Source: Bactrocera neohumeralis (taxonomy: Eukaryota; Arthropoda; Insecta; Diptera; Tephritidae). Taken from it: 64,000 bases of DNA. Position 1 is the stretch's first letter. Each line of letters begins with the position of its first letter. The position numbers and the translations under genes were made by a program. A model generated the notes under the pieces. It was not told the origin of the DNA. It did no database searches and saw nothing but the letters and a program-made list of their open reading frames with translations. The stretch lies in the NCBI RefSeq assembly GCF_024586455.1, contig NW_026089624.1, forward strand, positions 8,895,341 through 8,959,340, read 5' to 3'. Shown here piece by piece: positions 43,926-56,891 of this stretch.

Positions 43926-44463
43926 AAAGGGCCGGTGGAAAGGACCTTTCCTTTTTTTAAAAATTTTTTTATTTATTGTGTCTGCTTTTTCTTAAAGCCT
44001 AGTAATAAAAGTTTTTTTTAAAAAATAGACAGACTCCCAAATGATTGAGCTGTTTTGGTGATACGTCGCTCTTTAATACGCAGGCATATCTCTTCTTTTA
44101 AGTCTTTTGGATTTGACCCAGGAATGTACCAAAGCATTAGCCAAAGGGTTTGGGTGTCTCGGGTTTAGATATATATTTAATTTGCTGTCTTCTACTTCTT
44201 TTTTTACCATAGGAATCCCAAGGTCTTTATGGATATCTTCGTTACGCATGTACCATGGTGAACACGTGATTGTTCTAAGCATTTTTGTTTGGGAAACCCT
44301 TTTGTGTTAGATCAATATTATTGCCAGGTCGTACCCCACAGTTGAATGCCTTACATCCAAATCAGTTTTGTGACCGCATTATATAAAAGCACTTTGATGT
44401 CTAGGCTAAGTTTGGAGTTTTTATTTAAAAGCCAATTTAAATTTGCAGCTCTTATCTTCTTTT

Positions 44464-46447
44464 CTTCTTAATTGGCGTAGACACCGCTTACGCGATTATA
44501 GGCGAGTTAACAACAGCGCGCCAGTCGTTTCTTCTTTTTGCTACGTGGATACTCCAAGCGAAGTCAGGTCCTTCTCCACTTGGTCCTTCCAACGGAGTGG
44601 AGGTCTTCCTCTGCTTCCCCCAGCGGGTACTGCATCGAATACTTTCAGAGCTGGAGTGTTTTCATCCATCCGGACAACATGACCTAGCCAGCGTAGCCGC
44701 TGTCTTTTAATTTGCTGAACTATGTCAATGTCATCGTATATCTCGTACAGCTCATCGTTCCATCGAATGCGATATTCGCCGTGGCCAATGCGCAAAGGAC
44801 CACAAAACTTTCTGCACTTTTTCTCTCGAAAAAATTCGTAACATCGACCTCAATGGTTGTTGTCATCGCCCAAGCCTCTGCACCATATAGCAGGACGGGA
44901 ATTATGAGCGACTTATAGAGTGTAGCTTTTGTTCGTCGAGAGAGGACTTTACTTTTCAATTGCCTACTCAGTCCGAAGTAGCACCTGTTGGCAAGAGCAA
45001 TCCTGCGTTGGATTCCAGGCTGACATTGTTGGTGGTGTTAATGCTGGTTCCTAAATAGACGAAATTATCTACAACTTCAAAGTTATGACTGTCAACAGTG
45101 ACGTGAGAGCCAAGTCGCGAGTGCGACGACTGTTTGTTTGAAGACAGGAGATATTTCGTTTTGCCCTCGTTCAGTGCCAGACCCATTTTCTGGTTTTCCT
45201 TGTCCAGCCTAGAGAAAGCAGAACTAACGGCGCGGGTGTTGAGGCCGATTATATCAATATCATCGGCATACGCCAGCAGCTGTGCACTCTTATAGGAGAT
45301 GGTACCTTCTCTATTTAGTTTAGCAGTTCGAACTATTTTCTCCAGAAGCAGTTGAAGAAGTCGCACGATAGGGGTCGCCTTGCCACCGCCTCGTTTCTTA
45401 TCGAACGGCTCGGAGAGGTCCTTCCCGATCCTGACGGAGCTTTTGGTGTTACCCAACGTCAGTTTACACAGCCGTATTAGTTTTGCGGGGATACCAAATT
45501 TAGACATCGTGTCATAAAGGCAGATCCTTTTCATGCTGTCGAAAGCAGCTTTGAAATCGACGAAGAGGTGGTGTGTGTCGATTCTTCTTTCACGGGTCTT
45601 TTCCAAGATTTGGCGTATGGTGAATATCTGGTCGGTTGTTGAGTTTCCAGGTCTGAAGCCACACTGATAAGGTCCAATCAGTTTGTTGACGGTGGGCTTT
45701 AATCTTTCACACAATACGCTCGATAGAACCTTATATGCGATGTTGAGGAGGCTAATCCCACGGTAGTTGGCGCAGATTGTGGGGTCTCCTTTTTTATGGA
45801 TTGGGCATAGCACACTTAAATTCCAATCGTTGGGCATGCTCTCGTCCGACTATATTTTACAAAGAAGCTGATGCATGCTCCTTATCAGTTCTTCGCCTCC
45901 GTGTTTGAATAGCTCGGCCGGCAATCTGTCGGCCCCTGCCGCTTTGTTGTTCTTCAGGCGGGCAATTGCTATTCGAACTTCTTCATGGTCGGGCAATGGA
46001 ACGTCTGCTCCATCGTCATCGATTGAGGAATCGGGTTCTCCTTCTCCTGGTGTTGTGCGTTCACTGCCATTCAGTAGGCTGGAGAAGTGTTCCCTCCATA
46101 ATTTAAGTATGCTTTGGGGGTTCTACAGGAATACGCTCGGTCTTGAAACCTTCCGTAAGCCGCCGCATTTTTTCGTAGAATTTTCGAGCATTACCCCTGT
46201 CGGCCAGCTTATCAAGCTCTTCGTACTCACGCATTTCAGCCTCTTTCTTCTTCTGTCTACAAATGCGTCTCGCTTTTTTCTCGGTATCTATCCCATCCCG
46301 CACGTGTAGTGGTCGATCGCTTGTTGCAGTGGGCAACCTGTTTTCTCTCACTGCGACACGGCGCTCCTCGTCGTACCAGCTGTTCTTTTGCATTTTCCGT
46401 AAACCAATGGTTTCGGTTGCAGCTGTACGTAAGGAATTTGAAATGCC
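44464..46447 (-). mobile_element. RTE LINE, copy g, 5'-truncated
   Basis: Reverse-strand RTE copy inside Jockey copy C. The 3' tail TTCTTCTTAATTGGCGTAGAC starts at about 44464. The longest open piece (44968-45837, 289 codons) has the RT core: ANYRGISLLNIAYKVL, GFRPGNSTTDQIFTIRQILE, FVDFKAAFDSMK and YADD. A GGG insertion-like change reads KKRGGGKAT where other copies have a GFRQGD block. C-terminal pieces are at 44541-44959 and the linker at 46103-46466. It is truncated at the block encoding ISNSLRTAATE. ATCTT-containing flanks on both sides suggest a short target duplication. Confidence 0.85.
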
Positions 46448-46451
46448 TTAA

Positions 46452-49234
46452 CCCTCTATCACTCAAAAACTCTCAGCGTGGAAGAAGGCGAGTGGGAATT
46501 TTGTTATAGAATAATTGGGGTGTAAAGTAATTCAAAAAAACCCCAATGATTTGCGTGTTTTTTCGAATGACAGGTAGGAAAAAGGTAAAATTTGGGGGTA
46601 AACAGTTTATGCCAAATATATGAGGGGGGTATACACGAAAATAGTAGATTGGAAAAGAAAGAAAAAAAAGGAAAAAAGATGAAAGATAAGCAAACACGAA
46701 ATATAATCAAAAGAACTAATTTTTATTGTGATAACCCAAAAAAACGGTTTTTTGCGTTGGTGCGGGACAAATGAAGATTGCACCCCGGTTTGCGATTTTT
46801 ACAGAGTTTACACCATTTTTTTCCCCCTTTCTTTGCCAAGCCAAATTGGAAAATGGTCTTGACCATCGTAGCGCACTTCATGTACGGGATGTTTTGATTT
46901 TTGGCCAACTCCCGAATTGCTTGGCTCTATATTTCCTCCCTTTTGACGTTACTGTTTTTTGAAAACCCAAAGGGGGTTTTTTTGGAAAAGTTATCAGTGA
47001 AGCAGCTACAGCTTCACGAAATCGCGGTAACTGAAAAACCGTTCATGTTTGGCTGATTAACCCCGAGTCAGTTACCTTTTTTGCATAAATCCGTTTATGT
47101 GGTAAATACGCATTCGTATGTTCAATGAAATGGAAAAACAATCGAGTTATTGCATCGTTTGACTTCGTTTCGTATGTGGTACCGGCCCATCAGAGCGTCC
47201 ACAAGTCAACACCGCCCATGTGATTATTGTACGCTTTGATTATTTGAGGACAACTTTTAAATTTTCTTCGCCTTTCTGTCGTAGCGAGCTGCTTTCGATG
47301 GCTGTTTGTTTGCATCTGTATTGGATCTTTGAAAGGGTTTGGGAACGCCGGGGTTTTGGGATGCCAATCGTACTAATTTTTTTCTTTCCATAAGACTGTG
47401 GTTATGTCAACACCATATGCTCTCTTCATATACCATAAAAGGTCTCGTAGTTCGTCTTTTTGCCGGGTTCTTTTTCCAAAAACTAAATATGCCTCGAGCT
47501 CGCAATAATACCAACAACGGCAACGATGTATAAAAATTATCAAAATACAGAATGTGATTCCTGAAGTTTGGTAATTTGCGAAAAAAGAACAACAACGTTC
47601 GGTGGCTCCAAGATCTGGTTGTCCTGGTAAGACACTTTTCCCCGCACCATTAAAAAACCTCGAAGCGATAAGCGAATCCGTTGTATCGCATAACAAAAAA
47701 ATTTGATCCCCCAACTTGTGTGGTTTTTTTGGGCATATATTTTTTTCCCACACATTTGTTCATCGACGCAAAATGGGGTTTTTGGGTAGGGAAATCGAAC
47801 CGTGTTTTTAAAAATCAGACAACGTTCTAATACGGAAACAACGCATCATAACCAGGCTCCCCTTTTTTGGCCCTAGTGTTTTCATCACGAAAAGACAAAT
47901 ATTGTTTTATCGCCATAAACCTTGCTTTAGGCATCGTTTTTGCTATTGGTTGAAACGATTTGGGTCCCAATAGCTTTCCAAATTGGGATATCGGTAAATG
48001 CTCATGAAAATGAATCCCAAAGTTTTTGTAAATTTCTTCGCCGGATGTTATGAACTTGGAGTTGATATGACATTGCGAGCTGTCCAGCTCGATTCTAAAG
48101 CAATCTTGTCAACCATTTTCTTAGTGAAGAAAAAAAGGAAATATCTCCATCGGAGCCCTCTTTGATTGAAGATGGTAGGCTTGAGTCCCCCGGGCCAAAC
48201 CTCATTTACATGCAAACACATCGATTTTTTTCGCCATTTTAACTTTGGAAAACTCAGCCGAATCTTTGGTTATTGCTTCAATACGTATAGTAAAATTTTA
48301 GATTCACAAAAAAATGAACACAGCATCTAGACATATTACCTGTTCCGCTGAAACCTCCAGGGGGGAAGGCAAAGGAGGACCACCAATAAAATTTCGGGGG
48401 AACGGGCACTTTTTCGGGGCCAAACGGGGTTTTGGAATTTGGGTCCCTTCTTCCCCCGAAGTTTTTTCCCAATTTCTTCATTTGGCGAAGTTGAGGGAAG
48501 ATTTTCCCTTTGATTGCACTCAAGCTCAACAAAAACTTGTCCGCTTTATTCAAAAAAGGAGATTCGTCTTCATCGATTTGGTGAACTACCTCCGATATGT
48601 CCCGTTCATCTTGGGGCTTTTTTCCCCATTAGGTTCAAAAGGGTCATTCATATCGTCATCGCTATTAAAAATTTTGTTTTTAAAACCGTTTCCATAAATT
48701 CACAAATTTGCTCATCGGTCATTTCGTCAGTTTGCCCTTTTTTACGGTTTCAAAAAATCCATTTTCAGCTATAAAAAAAGGGCACCGAAAAAAAAAAAAC
48801 ATAATAAAAACAATAAAAAAAAAAACACAAATTTTCATGTAAACTGTCATAAGTGCCCTGGGGCCCTTCTTCCATTTTGTTTTCACCCGACACTTTATTT
48901 CTTTTTTTCACTTTCACTAGTATGTAAAAGGAAAAAAAGAACTACTTACATTTGCAACAATAAAATTTTGAATAGAATCCAAAATATATATGAATGTATA
49001 TATATTTTTGTTTTGAAATTTTTTTTTTGTGAAGTTAATTTTAGTTTTGCACACTAGTAAAACTCATACGAAACTTTAACGGTAAATTTAAACGGCAAAC
49101 CCAAAAATAAACTACACTCACAATTGAAGTGTTTCCAAAAAGTTTTTTTTTTAAGCTATATGCAATTTTTTTTTTTTATTATTTTTTTTAATTTCGGGGG
49201 ATGTGCCTGGGGGCCCCTTTTAACCGACAGAGGG
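46452..49234 (-). mobile_element. piggyBac-like transposon 1
   Basis: A 2.78-kb element with piggyBac ends: CCCTCTATCACTCAAA at 46452 and, as complement, CCCTCTGTCGGTTAAA ending at 49234. A TTAA target lies at 46448-46451; the other side reads TTGG (49235-49238), probably a corrupted TTAA. It inserted at the junction of RTE copy g and Jockey copy C. Length and ends fit the family. Confidence 0.85.
46723..48722 (-). pseudogene. piggyBac transposase 1, many frame breaks
   Basis: Transposase that would cut and paste the element at TTAA. The start is likely at 48722 (MTDEQICEFMETV), followed by an acidic N-terminal region (NDPFEPNGEKSPK). DDE-domain blocks: KKPHKWG-like near 47700-47730, GQPDLGATE near 47610, and NHILYFDNFYTSLPLLVLLRARG near 47470-47560, which holds the second catalytic Asp. 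The Cys-rich C-terminus is at 46723-46810 (CKLCKNRKPGCNLHL, then NRFFGLSQ stop), partly degraded. The frame changes repeatedly at homopolymers. Some breaks may be sequencing error rather than mutation. Confidence 0.82.
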
Positions 49235-52200
49235 TTGGGTTTTTATCTTCATACTTTTATTTTACTAGAAATGTTTTCTCCACGTGAGCCCTCTATCTAG
49301 GTGAATACCAAAATGTTACCATTCGCTTGGGGTACTAAAATATAGTTTATTTTTACCCGGGCACATTTTGGTCTTATCGAAAATGTAATATGCTTACATT
49401 TTGTTCATTCACATTTATACGCCAGTTCGCTAGCCACTCTTCCGACAGAACTTAAATGCTTCGCTAATATTCGTGAGTCGTGGCATTTTTAGGCTACCAT
49501 AGCTGTGTCATCCGCAAAAGTTGAAGTTAATACATTATTAGCTGTTGGAAAGGGTCTGCTGTATATATGATGTATAGGGGGAAAACAATTTCCCTGGGGT
49601 ACACCAGCCCTTATCTGTCGTTCCCCTCAGATATGAAATCTCCCACTTTTTCCAAAATTTTTTTTTTTTTGGAAAACTTCCCAAAGGGTTTTTTATAATC
49701 TTTAAAAGGGAGAATTTTTTTAATCTTATATAAAAGACCTTCGTGCCACACCCCTTTTCGAAAAGCCTGGGCTAATCTAGAAATATTGCTGAACAGTACT
49801 CTCTGTGCTGTGCTCAAATGCTTTCTTTATCTCGTTAGTAATTCTATTTACTTGCTCTATTGCGTCATGTTTTGCACGAAATCCGAATTGATGCATTGGT
49901 ATTGTGTTATTTACGTGGAGGAAAGGAGGCATCTTTGATAGTAATAACCAAATACTTTTTTTAAAAACAGGGGGGGGATTGTTTTTTATGAAGACGGCGG
50001 GTTTAAATCTTTCCCAGGTTTATCATCAAGAAAACGGACTTTTTCCATGAAAAAGGATAGATGGGAAAATTTAAAATTTCATTGAAGAAAAGAGAGCACC
50101 TCTACAGAAATAATTGGTAAATCAATAAGCATTTTTTGGGGAAAAATTTTTTCATGTCCCGGCGATTTTTTATTAATTTTTATGATACCAATGATTTCAG
50201 AAGGTGGAATTAAGAACTCCCAGCGACTCTTTTGCTGTGGGTAAGATTGACAGCTTAAAGTTGTTCTTTGGCAAATTGGGTTTAAATACCTTTTCTAGGT
50301 GATTTTTCAAAACAATTTGCCTTTTCCTCGTCACTTCGAGCCCCCACCCAAGTCTCGTATAGGCCCGTTGGGTGGTTTTTTATGGACTTTTGGGTTTTTC
50401 CCAAAAGGGGGTTTTGCTTGTTTGAGTTTTGACAAAAAGACGGTATTGAATTTTTTTCCCCACGTTTTAAACCCTTTTTTTTTAATTTACGTACAAAAGG
50501 ATTTTAATTGAAGGAGTGGAAGGGGGAATCTGCCATTCACGCTTGCACGCCTTTTTTTTTATTTACAAGCATTTCTATTTCTCTATTAGAGATTTTTTTA
50601 AAAACCCAAACGGCTTTTAGCTTTTGTTTGGTGTTGCTAAAACAGTTTCCTGGGTTTTTTATCATTGACTTCTTTTTATACTTTCATCAAAATCTCTTTT
50701 CCCGCATTTATTTTGTACTCAATATTAATGTGGCTGCTGACGTATTTTTTATATTTTAGGGCCCAATTTTTTTTTTTTAAGAAGACCCACTTTTTGGGTT
50801 AACGAATATGGGTTGTTCACATAACTTTATTAGTATCTACAGGAGAGTGATCAAAAATAGATCAGTACATGTATCAACTGTTATTTTGATTTATCAATAT
50901 TTTTGATTACAGCAAAATCAAATTTAAACCCGGTATTTTTTACCAAAAGGCCAATATGTCGGGGTTTTCCAGGAGATATTATTTCGGTTATTGTGCCTAT
51001 TTTAACAGTTTGATACAGCTGTCGTCCTTTCGGGTTAATAAGACGGGACGTGTGTTTTGCGTTGTAATTTCCACCTGCTAGAAATCTTTAAACCAGTGTT
51101 CCAAAAAGTCTTTAAATTGATTTCTGTAATTTTAAAAAGAGGTGGACAGTATATAGCCGTAAGGTTTTGTCACAACCCGATTTTTTTTGTGATATTGTTG
51201 TATTTTTAACTGTGGTGTAGCATGAAATTTTAAAAAGCATAGTTTTAAACGATTTCTAAAACAACACTGCCGTGCCACCATGCGGGCCTTTTCCCTCTGG
51301 GTGATTTGCAACATATGTATAGTCTTTAAATCGTATATTGAAATTATTTTTATTTGTTAGATGAGTTTTGAAATTTAAACATTACATCTATATTCTTTTC
51401 AGACAGAAATCTGATAATTTAATTTTTGTTGGTTAAGACCGTTAGCATTCCATATACAAAAAAAATTTTTTTTAAAATTTTTCAGCATTTGATTTTGGGG
51501 ATTTTATTAAATCTTTGGGTCATGTTTTGCATAATAGACATAAATTGTGTCATGCACTGTGTAAGATTTATAAAAATTTAAACCCCCATTTGATAGATTT
51601 TCCCGGCATTTGCAAGGGGTTGCCTTTCACCACATTTGCATAGCTTCCCAATTTTTATTGTTAGAAGTAATAGGATTTGAACTTTTTTTTTGAGGTTGCG
51701 ATAATTACATTACGGGGGTAACATTTGGGTACGACGTGCTTGAATGCCCTGGGGACAACTTGATTACAAATCTTTTTACAGGGCAAACCCCCTGTAGTTA
51801 GCAGTGTGATTTCCCCCCCAATTGCTGCATTTTTTTATTTAATTTTTCTTTTTTAAGGGTGCAATATACCTCCCAAAAACTGCGTAGAGTGCAGTACGAT
51901 TTAGTATGCCCATTTTTTTGGCAGTTAGTACATTGAACCCTTTCTTTTATGTGGTTCTTCCACAGTGACTCTACGATGCAGCAAATATTTCAGTTGTTCT
52001 GTAAGTTGATTAGAATTCAGCAACAGATCAATTTTAAACATTGGCTGTGGTACTTTTTTTCTATTAAATATATTTCAACTGTTTTATTTCCAAAAAAAAC
52101 ATTCTTCCAGTGCTTCTATGACTTCACTAGAGTCTACGGCGGACTCATAACCCCTTTATTACAACAACTAGGTCCTTAGAGCTCTTCAGTTGATACGAAT

Positions 52201-52870
52201 AGTCATTTTTGTTTTTATTTGACAAAAATTTCACTATGTCCATAAAACTTTTTTTAGTGTAGGACTGAATTTTTTAAATTTTTTTGCCTTTTTTTAAAGG
52301 CACTATATGGGAAAATTTTTAGTACCTACAATTTTATTTTAAACCAGCAACGAGAGCATTACTGCTACGCTCTCGCAAATACATTGGGGGGGGTTTAAGA
52401 CAATCGACTGTGGTGGTAACCTTCGGTTCGAACTCTGCTTCAGTAAGGCAAATTCGTTACTTAAAAACCCTGCTTATTCATTTGCAAAGCCGACTCTGAA
52501 TTTTAGGATTGACCGCCTCGGCTGACTGCACTTCTTAGTATTAACGTAGCGATCTGTATGATAGACTGCCTTTTTTAATAGCATTCTCACCCTTGCGTTG
52601 TGTTATTCTTGGCTGCCTGCGTGCTTGCTGGTACCTGCTTAGTTGCTGGTGTGGTCACTTTTTGTTGATGGCCAACGTTGTTGATTGCCGTTCTCTGCTG
52701 CTTTTGTATTTTTGTACGCTCGCTTATGGTGCTGCTCAGTTGTTTCTTCGATGACGCACATCATTCTCACCGTTGCCTTGTTTGTTGTTATGAGCTGTAT
52801 TCGCAGGCCTGATAAAGCTGAAGTAGGCATTCAGAGAATGCAAATACCTCATAAAAACAAACTGCAAAAA

Positions 52871-53340
52871 ACATGTTCTCATTAAGTGCGTAGGACAAGT
52901 TGTAGCAATACTAGTGGGCACAACAAAAACAAAGGTCAACAGCTAACATTTAAACGTATGTTATAATTGTTACGATTTCATTTAATAAAATATATCCGTC
53001 TTTTTAATTTTAAAAAGTGAGTTAGACAAAATGGGCAGGGAATGGGATTTAAAATCGTGACTTATGCAGGAGAAATTTTCGTTTAGTTGTACACAATTTT
53101 AACAAGAAAGGTCTAAACTGCCTATATAAGCGAGGAGAGTTACTAAAATTAACTTCAGGCAAAATGAAAAAGAACAGCAAATTGTTCCATTCAGGATTTT
53201 TTGCTAAGAATACCCACCCAAGCATTTCTCTACAACTACTAGTGTAAACGAGCAATTACTAGAATTAAGACTCGGAAATGAAAACGAAAATTAAAACTGT
53301 CTTAGAAACGGACTCTAACTAGTCAGAATAGATTTTTTAA
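52871..53340. other. No gene recognised
   Basis: Sequence between Jockey copy C and a non-LTR RT scrap. No supported gene, repeat or RNA is visible. Confidence 0.35.
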
Positions 53341-53676
53341 CTAAAACTCCATACCACACAGCCATATTCCAATCAAGCTTAACCAAAGTTGTAAAAACAG
53401 TTTAAGTACTATAGGATCTCTCAATCCTTTAGGCCAGGGTTTAATAAAGATAAAAGCACCTTTTTTTTGTTCAAAACTATAGCAATTAATATGAGTACTA
53501 AAATTATGCTCAGGGTCTATAGTAACTTCCATATCAACAAATTTTAAAACTTGCTTTAGTCTATAGTTTTTACGTACAAGCGAGGAGTGTACATTAGAGC
53601 GGGTTGATTTTTTTTTGTTCTCTAAAATCGTGTATGTGTAAAATGTTTTACGGATTTTTCTGAACAAATTTGCCAA
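53341..53676 (-). pseudogene. Non-LTR reverse transcriptase fragment (other family)
   Basis: A 111-codon minus-strand frame. VDMEVTIDPEHNFSTHI followed by FIKPWPKGLRDPIVLKLFLQ and LIGIWLCGMEF resembles the RT thumb of I/CR1-like LINEs (typical forms: LGVxLDxKLxFSxHI, FRDPxxLKxLYxxLVRPxLEYGSxxW). The catalytic domain is absent. It is not the RTE or Jockey family of this window. The match is by eye and modest. Confidence 0.45.
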
Positions 53677-54942
53677 GAGAATATAGTTTCAAGCCAGCGA
53701 TTTATTTTTGGTGAAATTAAATTTTTCGAGATTAAAAAATTTGTTCGACTGATTTTTAGGTTATGGAATAAAATTTAATACGTAGGTTCATTTTATTGAT
53801 CATTTGAAATTGGCCAGATCGTACAACTATATCCCAGTTGAACGCGATAAACAAAAGCGTAGTCCGGTTGACGCAACCTCGTCAGAAAGGCGATTTAGCA
53901 AAATTCTGCAGCCTTGAAATCTAGAAGCCGATTTCAGAGGAAAATATGCTGCTGGATGAGGCACCCACTCATTCCGGCACCGACAACTGCTATTGCTACT
54001 ATCTGCGCGGTTGCCATTGCTACTGATAAGTCTGATATCGAAGGGCTGAAGGTGCAATATAGTAACAAAGATGAGGACAGCGGCGTTGAGAACCTGTCCT
54101 TCATTGAATACATCCTGTGAACACCAATGTTCTTATAGAAGTTGCCCAGGTTGCTACACCACGCAACGAAATTGATTTCTTTTGCATTTCAGAGTTTCTG
54201 GCGCAGAACCTGGTCGCGATGTAGGTGAAGGACAAGGAATTCACGCCTCAGCCTTTTTCCCACGAAAGACAGCTACACCAAAACCCGCCAATCGATTCCA
54301 CAATTAATAGGTACTGTAGGAAAAATAAGTCCCCTCTTATACTATGGTGCGATGCCAACGCGTACCATATGGAATGGGATCTTTTCGTATTAGGGTGAGT
54401 CTCTTCTTGAGTTTATTATTAGTAACAATTTTAGTATTAATTATGTGGGGGGCGATCACAAAACTCTAGGCAGAGGTAAGACTGTCACAGCATAAGCCAT
54501 AAAAGATCTAATGGTAGTGAAGATCTGATTTAGTAATTTTCAACATAACTGTTATATGAGATGTGTGAAATTTATATTAAAAATATTACTTTTTAAATAT
54601 TTTTCATTTACATCTGAGTTCGCTTGTATCAAATTCTGGTTTAATATCTTAATTTTGAGCTTAGTTATAGCACTTTATAAGTTTTCGCCTAATGTATATT
54701 GTGGGCGTGACAATATCTTAAATATGCCTATCAGCAATACGAACCTCGCTTGGATGCAAGGAAAATGTGTATGATGTTCCATCGAGATATCTCAAGATTT
54801 GCTGAATCATTTTATTTTTGAAATGACCTTCTACTTCAAGGACAAGTAATTTCAGCTGTCATATCATACTACATGAATGGAAATGCCCTATGTATGTACA
54901 TTATTTTTAAAATGTGGAAATACCAATATTAAGTTCAGATAT
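53677..54942. other. No gene recognised
   Basis: The part 53640-53690 echoes the noncoding repeat at 33838-33920. A plus-strand frame at 53914-54120 (CWMRHPLIPAPTTAIATICA) has no known motif. The rest up to the gap is AT-rich without a supported gene. Confidence 0.35.
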
Positions 54943-55042
54943 NNNNNNNNNNNNNNNNNNNNNNNNNNNNNNNNNNNNNNNNNNNNNNNNNNNNNNNNNN
55001 NNNNNNNNNNNNNNNNNNNNNNNNNNNNNNNNNNNNNNNNNN
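54943..55042. other. Assembly gap, 100 N
   Basis: Exactly 100 unknown bases, followed by a T-run. The true distance is unknown, so linkage of the left and right parts rests on scaffolding. Confidence 0.99.
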
Positions 55043-55673
55043 TTTTTTTTTTTTTTTTAAAAACCCCGTTTTGAAAATTAAACTAATGTTTCCATATAGG
55101 GGTTGCTGTCCTCCTCTTGTCCTCGCAGGTTGAGTCCAGTGTATTTGTTGTTTGCTTTGTTTAATTAAATTTTTTTTTTCTCGCGCCCGTTTAGATTGAG
55201 TTTTTTTTCCTTTATATGTTAGTTGCGCGCCCGTTTTTTTTTTTTTTTTGTTTTTGTTCGTATAGTATATCAATATTTATTTCACCTTAATATCGATAAC
55301 TATTTTCCAACACCAATAATAGGTAAGGGGGCAGAAAACATTGGAGAAACTAGCCACATACAAAATCTTCACTGCTTTTACTTTGTTGCTTTTTGTTATA
55401 TTCTTTCACTTTACATTTACACCACCTCTTTTATTTGCTTGGGAATTTATTAAAAAATGTTGTTGTAATCTGTATGCACTGTATGTGACTCTTTCTGTTT
55501 CCACTTCGTAAAATAAAAATTTGTTGCAATATGTTTTCGTTTTCTGCGTATTTGTAAAAACTAATTAATTTTACAAGTGAACTGCTTTGGTTTGCCTTTT
55601 GCAGAAAAATAAGTACACAAATTTATGTGGAGATATGCTACACGCCGCGCTATCAACCGAATCACTTGTCGTC

Positions 55674-55706
<33 letters not shown>

Positions 55707-56700
55707 GATTGCATAATATATGTATATTGTTCACTTTGTCACTGTACCCTTCCGAAAATCTTTGTCTCTTGTGTAAAAGTTGTAACTGTATTTTTTTTTT
55801 TGTTTTAAGCGCATATATATAACTGTATATATATATTTATATATATATATATATTTATGTATATCAATGTATACTGTTTTGTTTTACCGCACTTTATAAC
55901 CGTTGTTTTAGAGGTATTTATTATATATATGTATATAAAAATTTTTTTTTTTTTTTCCAATACCGCACACCGTCAAGAATTTGAATAAATTGCTGCCCAA
56001 ATTTGCACACAAAGGCGTTAATCACTTATGCGCATCCTGCATCATTGTTTCTCACAATAATTCACAAAACCAACCGACTTCAAAAAAAAATTAAGCAAAC
56101 TTCTCGATCATATCATGAATTTTTCGTTTTTTTTTTTTTGAAGATTCACAGTAAATCACAATATTCTTGACGTTGTGAAATTTTTAATCAAATGCACGAA
56201 TTTACCACAGCCACGAAACTTTTCACTATTCACTTCTTAGCCGTTTTGATTTTTTAGTTTTTCGCCACAGTGCCTTTCTTTTTCTCTCGAAGGACCATCT
56301 TTATTTCTTTACGAATTACTTATTATTTCAAATCTCGTTTCTTCACCGTTTTCACCAAACTTTCAAATATCACTTCCAACTTTTAAAATTCAAAATTTCT
56401 TTTTGCGCTCTTGTTGAGCTATATAAGCTTTATTAAATAAATATTTTTACACTTTACGCTTCTTTGATGCAAATAGGCACACTACACCAATTACTATCGC
56501 ATATAGCGATATTAAAAGTTAAATGTTATTAAGCCAAAGTTAAATATATAAACTGAATGATGAAAGCCGAATAAAAAACGAATAATCTCAATATATAATG
56601 ACCGGATGATGCAAAGGATGCAACGTTCAGGAAAAATGTTCAAATAGACGTTGCGGGCAAGTTGCCTGCTGGACCGCTGGTGGACGCACGGGATGGAGGT
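55043..56700. other. No gene; T-rich, microsatellite-bearing
   Basis: Long T-runs (55675-55704, 55788-55801, 55938-55957) and TA/TATG microsatellites (55820-55862, 55920-55940). Apparent open frames are poly-Phe artefacts of the T-runs. No recognisable motif. Confidence 0.45.
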
Positions 56701-56891
56701 CGGAGAAACGTAAACGGTGTATATAATTGATGTGTCGATGCGAACTTTCTAGAATGTTAAAATGGACGGTTTTTTAAATAGACGATTTCAAATAGACGAT
56801 TGCGATTTTTAATCCGATTGCGACGAATAATCCCAATTGAAAGTATACCTTGAGATCGTAAATATACTAACAACGGCACAGTTGTATAGTA

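Larger units (their letters stand above)
43950..52870 (-). mobile_element. Jockey LINE, copy C, split by RTE and piggyBac
   Basis: Reverse-strand copy of the same family as 10120-15152. The 3' part is at 43950-44463 and the rest at about 49239-52870, with RTE copy g (44464-46447) and a piggyBac (46452-49234) between. The cut lies in the ORF2 block encoding MKIRAANLN. The right part covers the RT (FADD region near 49510), the endonuclease, the ORF1 zinc knuckles near 51830-51930 and the ORF1 start region (HSLNAYFSF near 52810-52840). It is 5'-truncated near the ORF1 start. The frames are shredded, largely by homopolymer-type changes. Confidence 0.85.

Noticed and set aside
46473..46774. Phe-rich frames on both strands at the left end of piggyBac 1
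   Set aside because: They cover the noncoding end of the transposon and homopolymer runs, and match nothing.
55043..55822. Open frames with long poly-Phe
   Set aside because: They are products of long T-runs beside the assembly gap and have no protein features.
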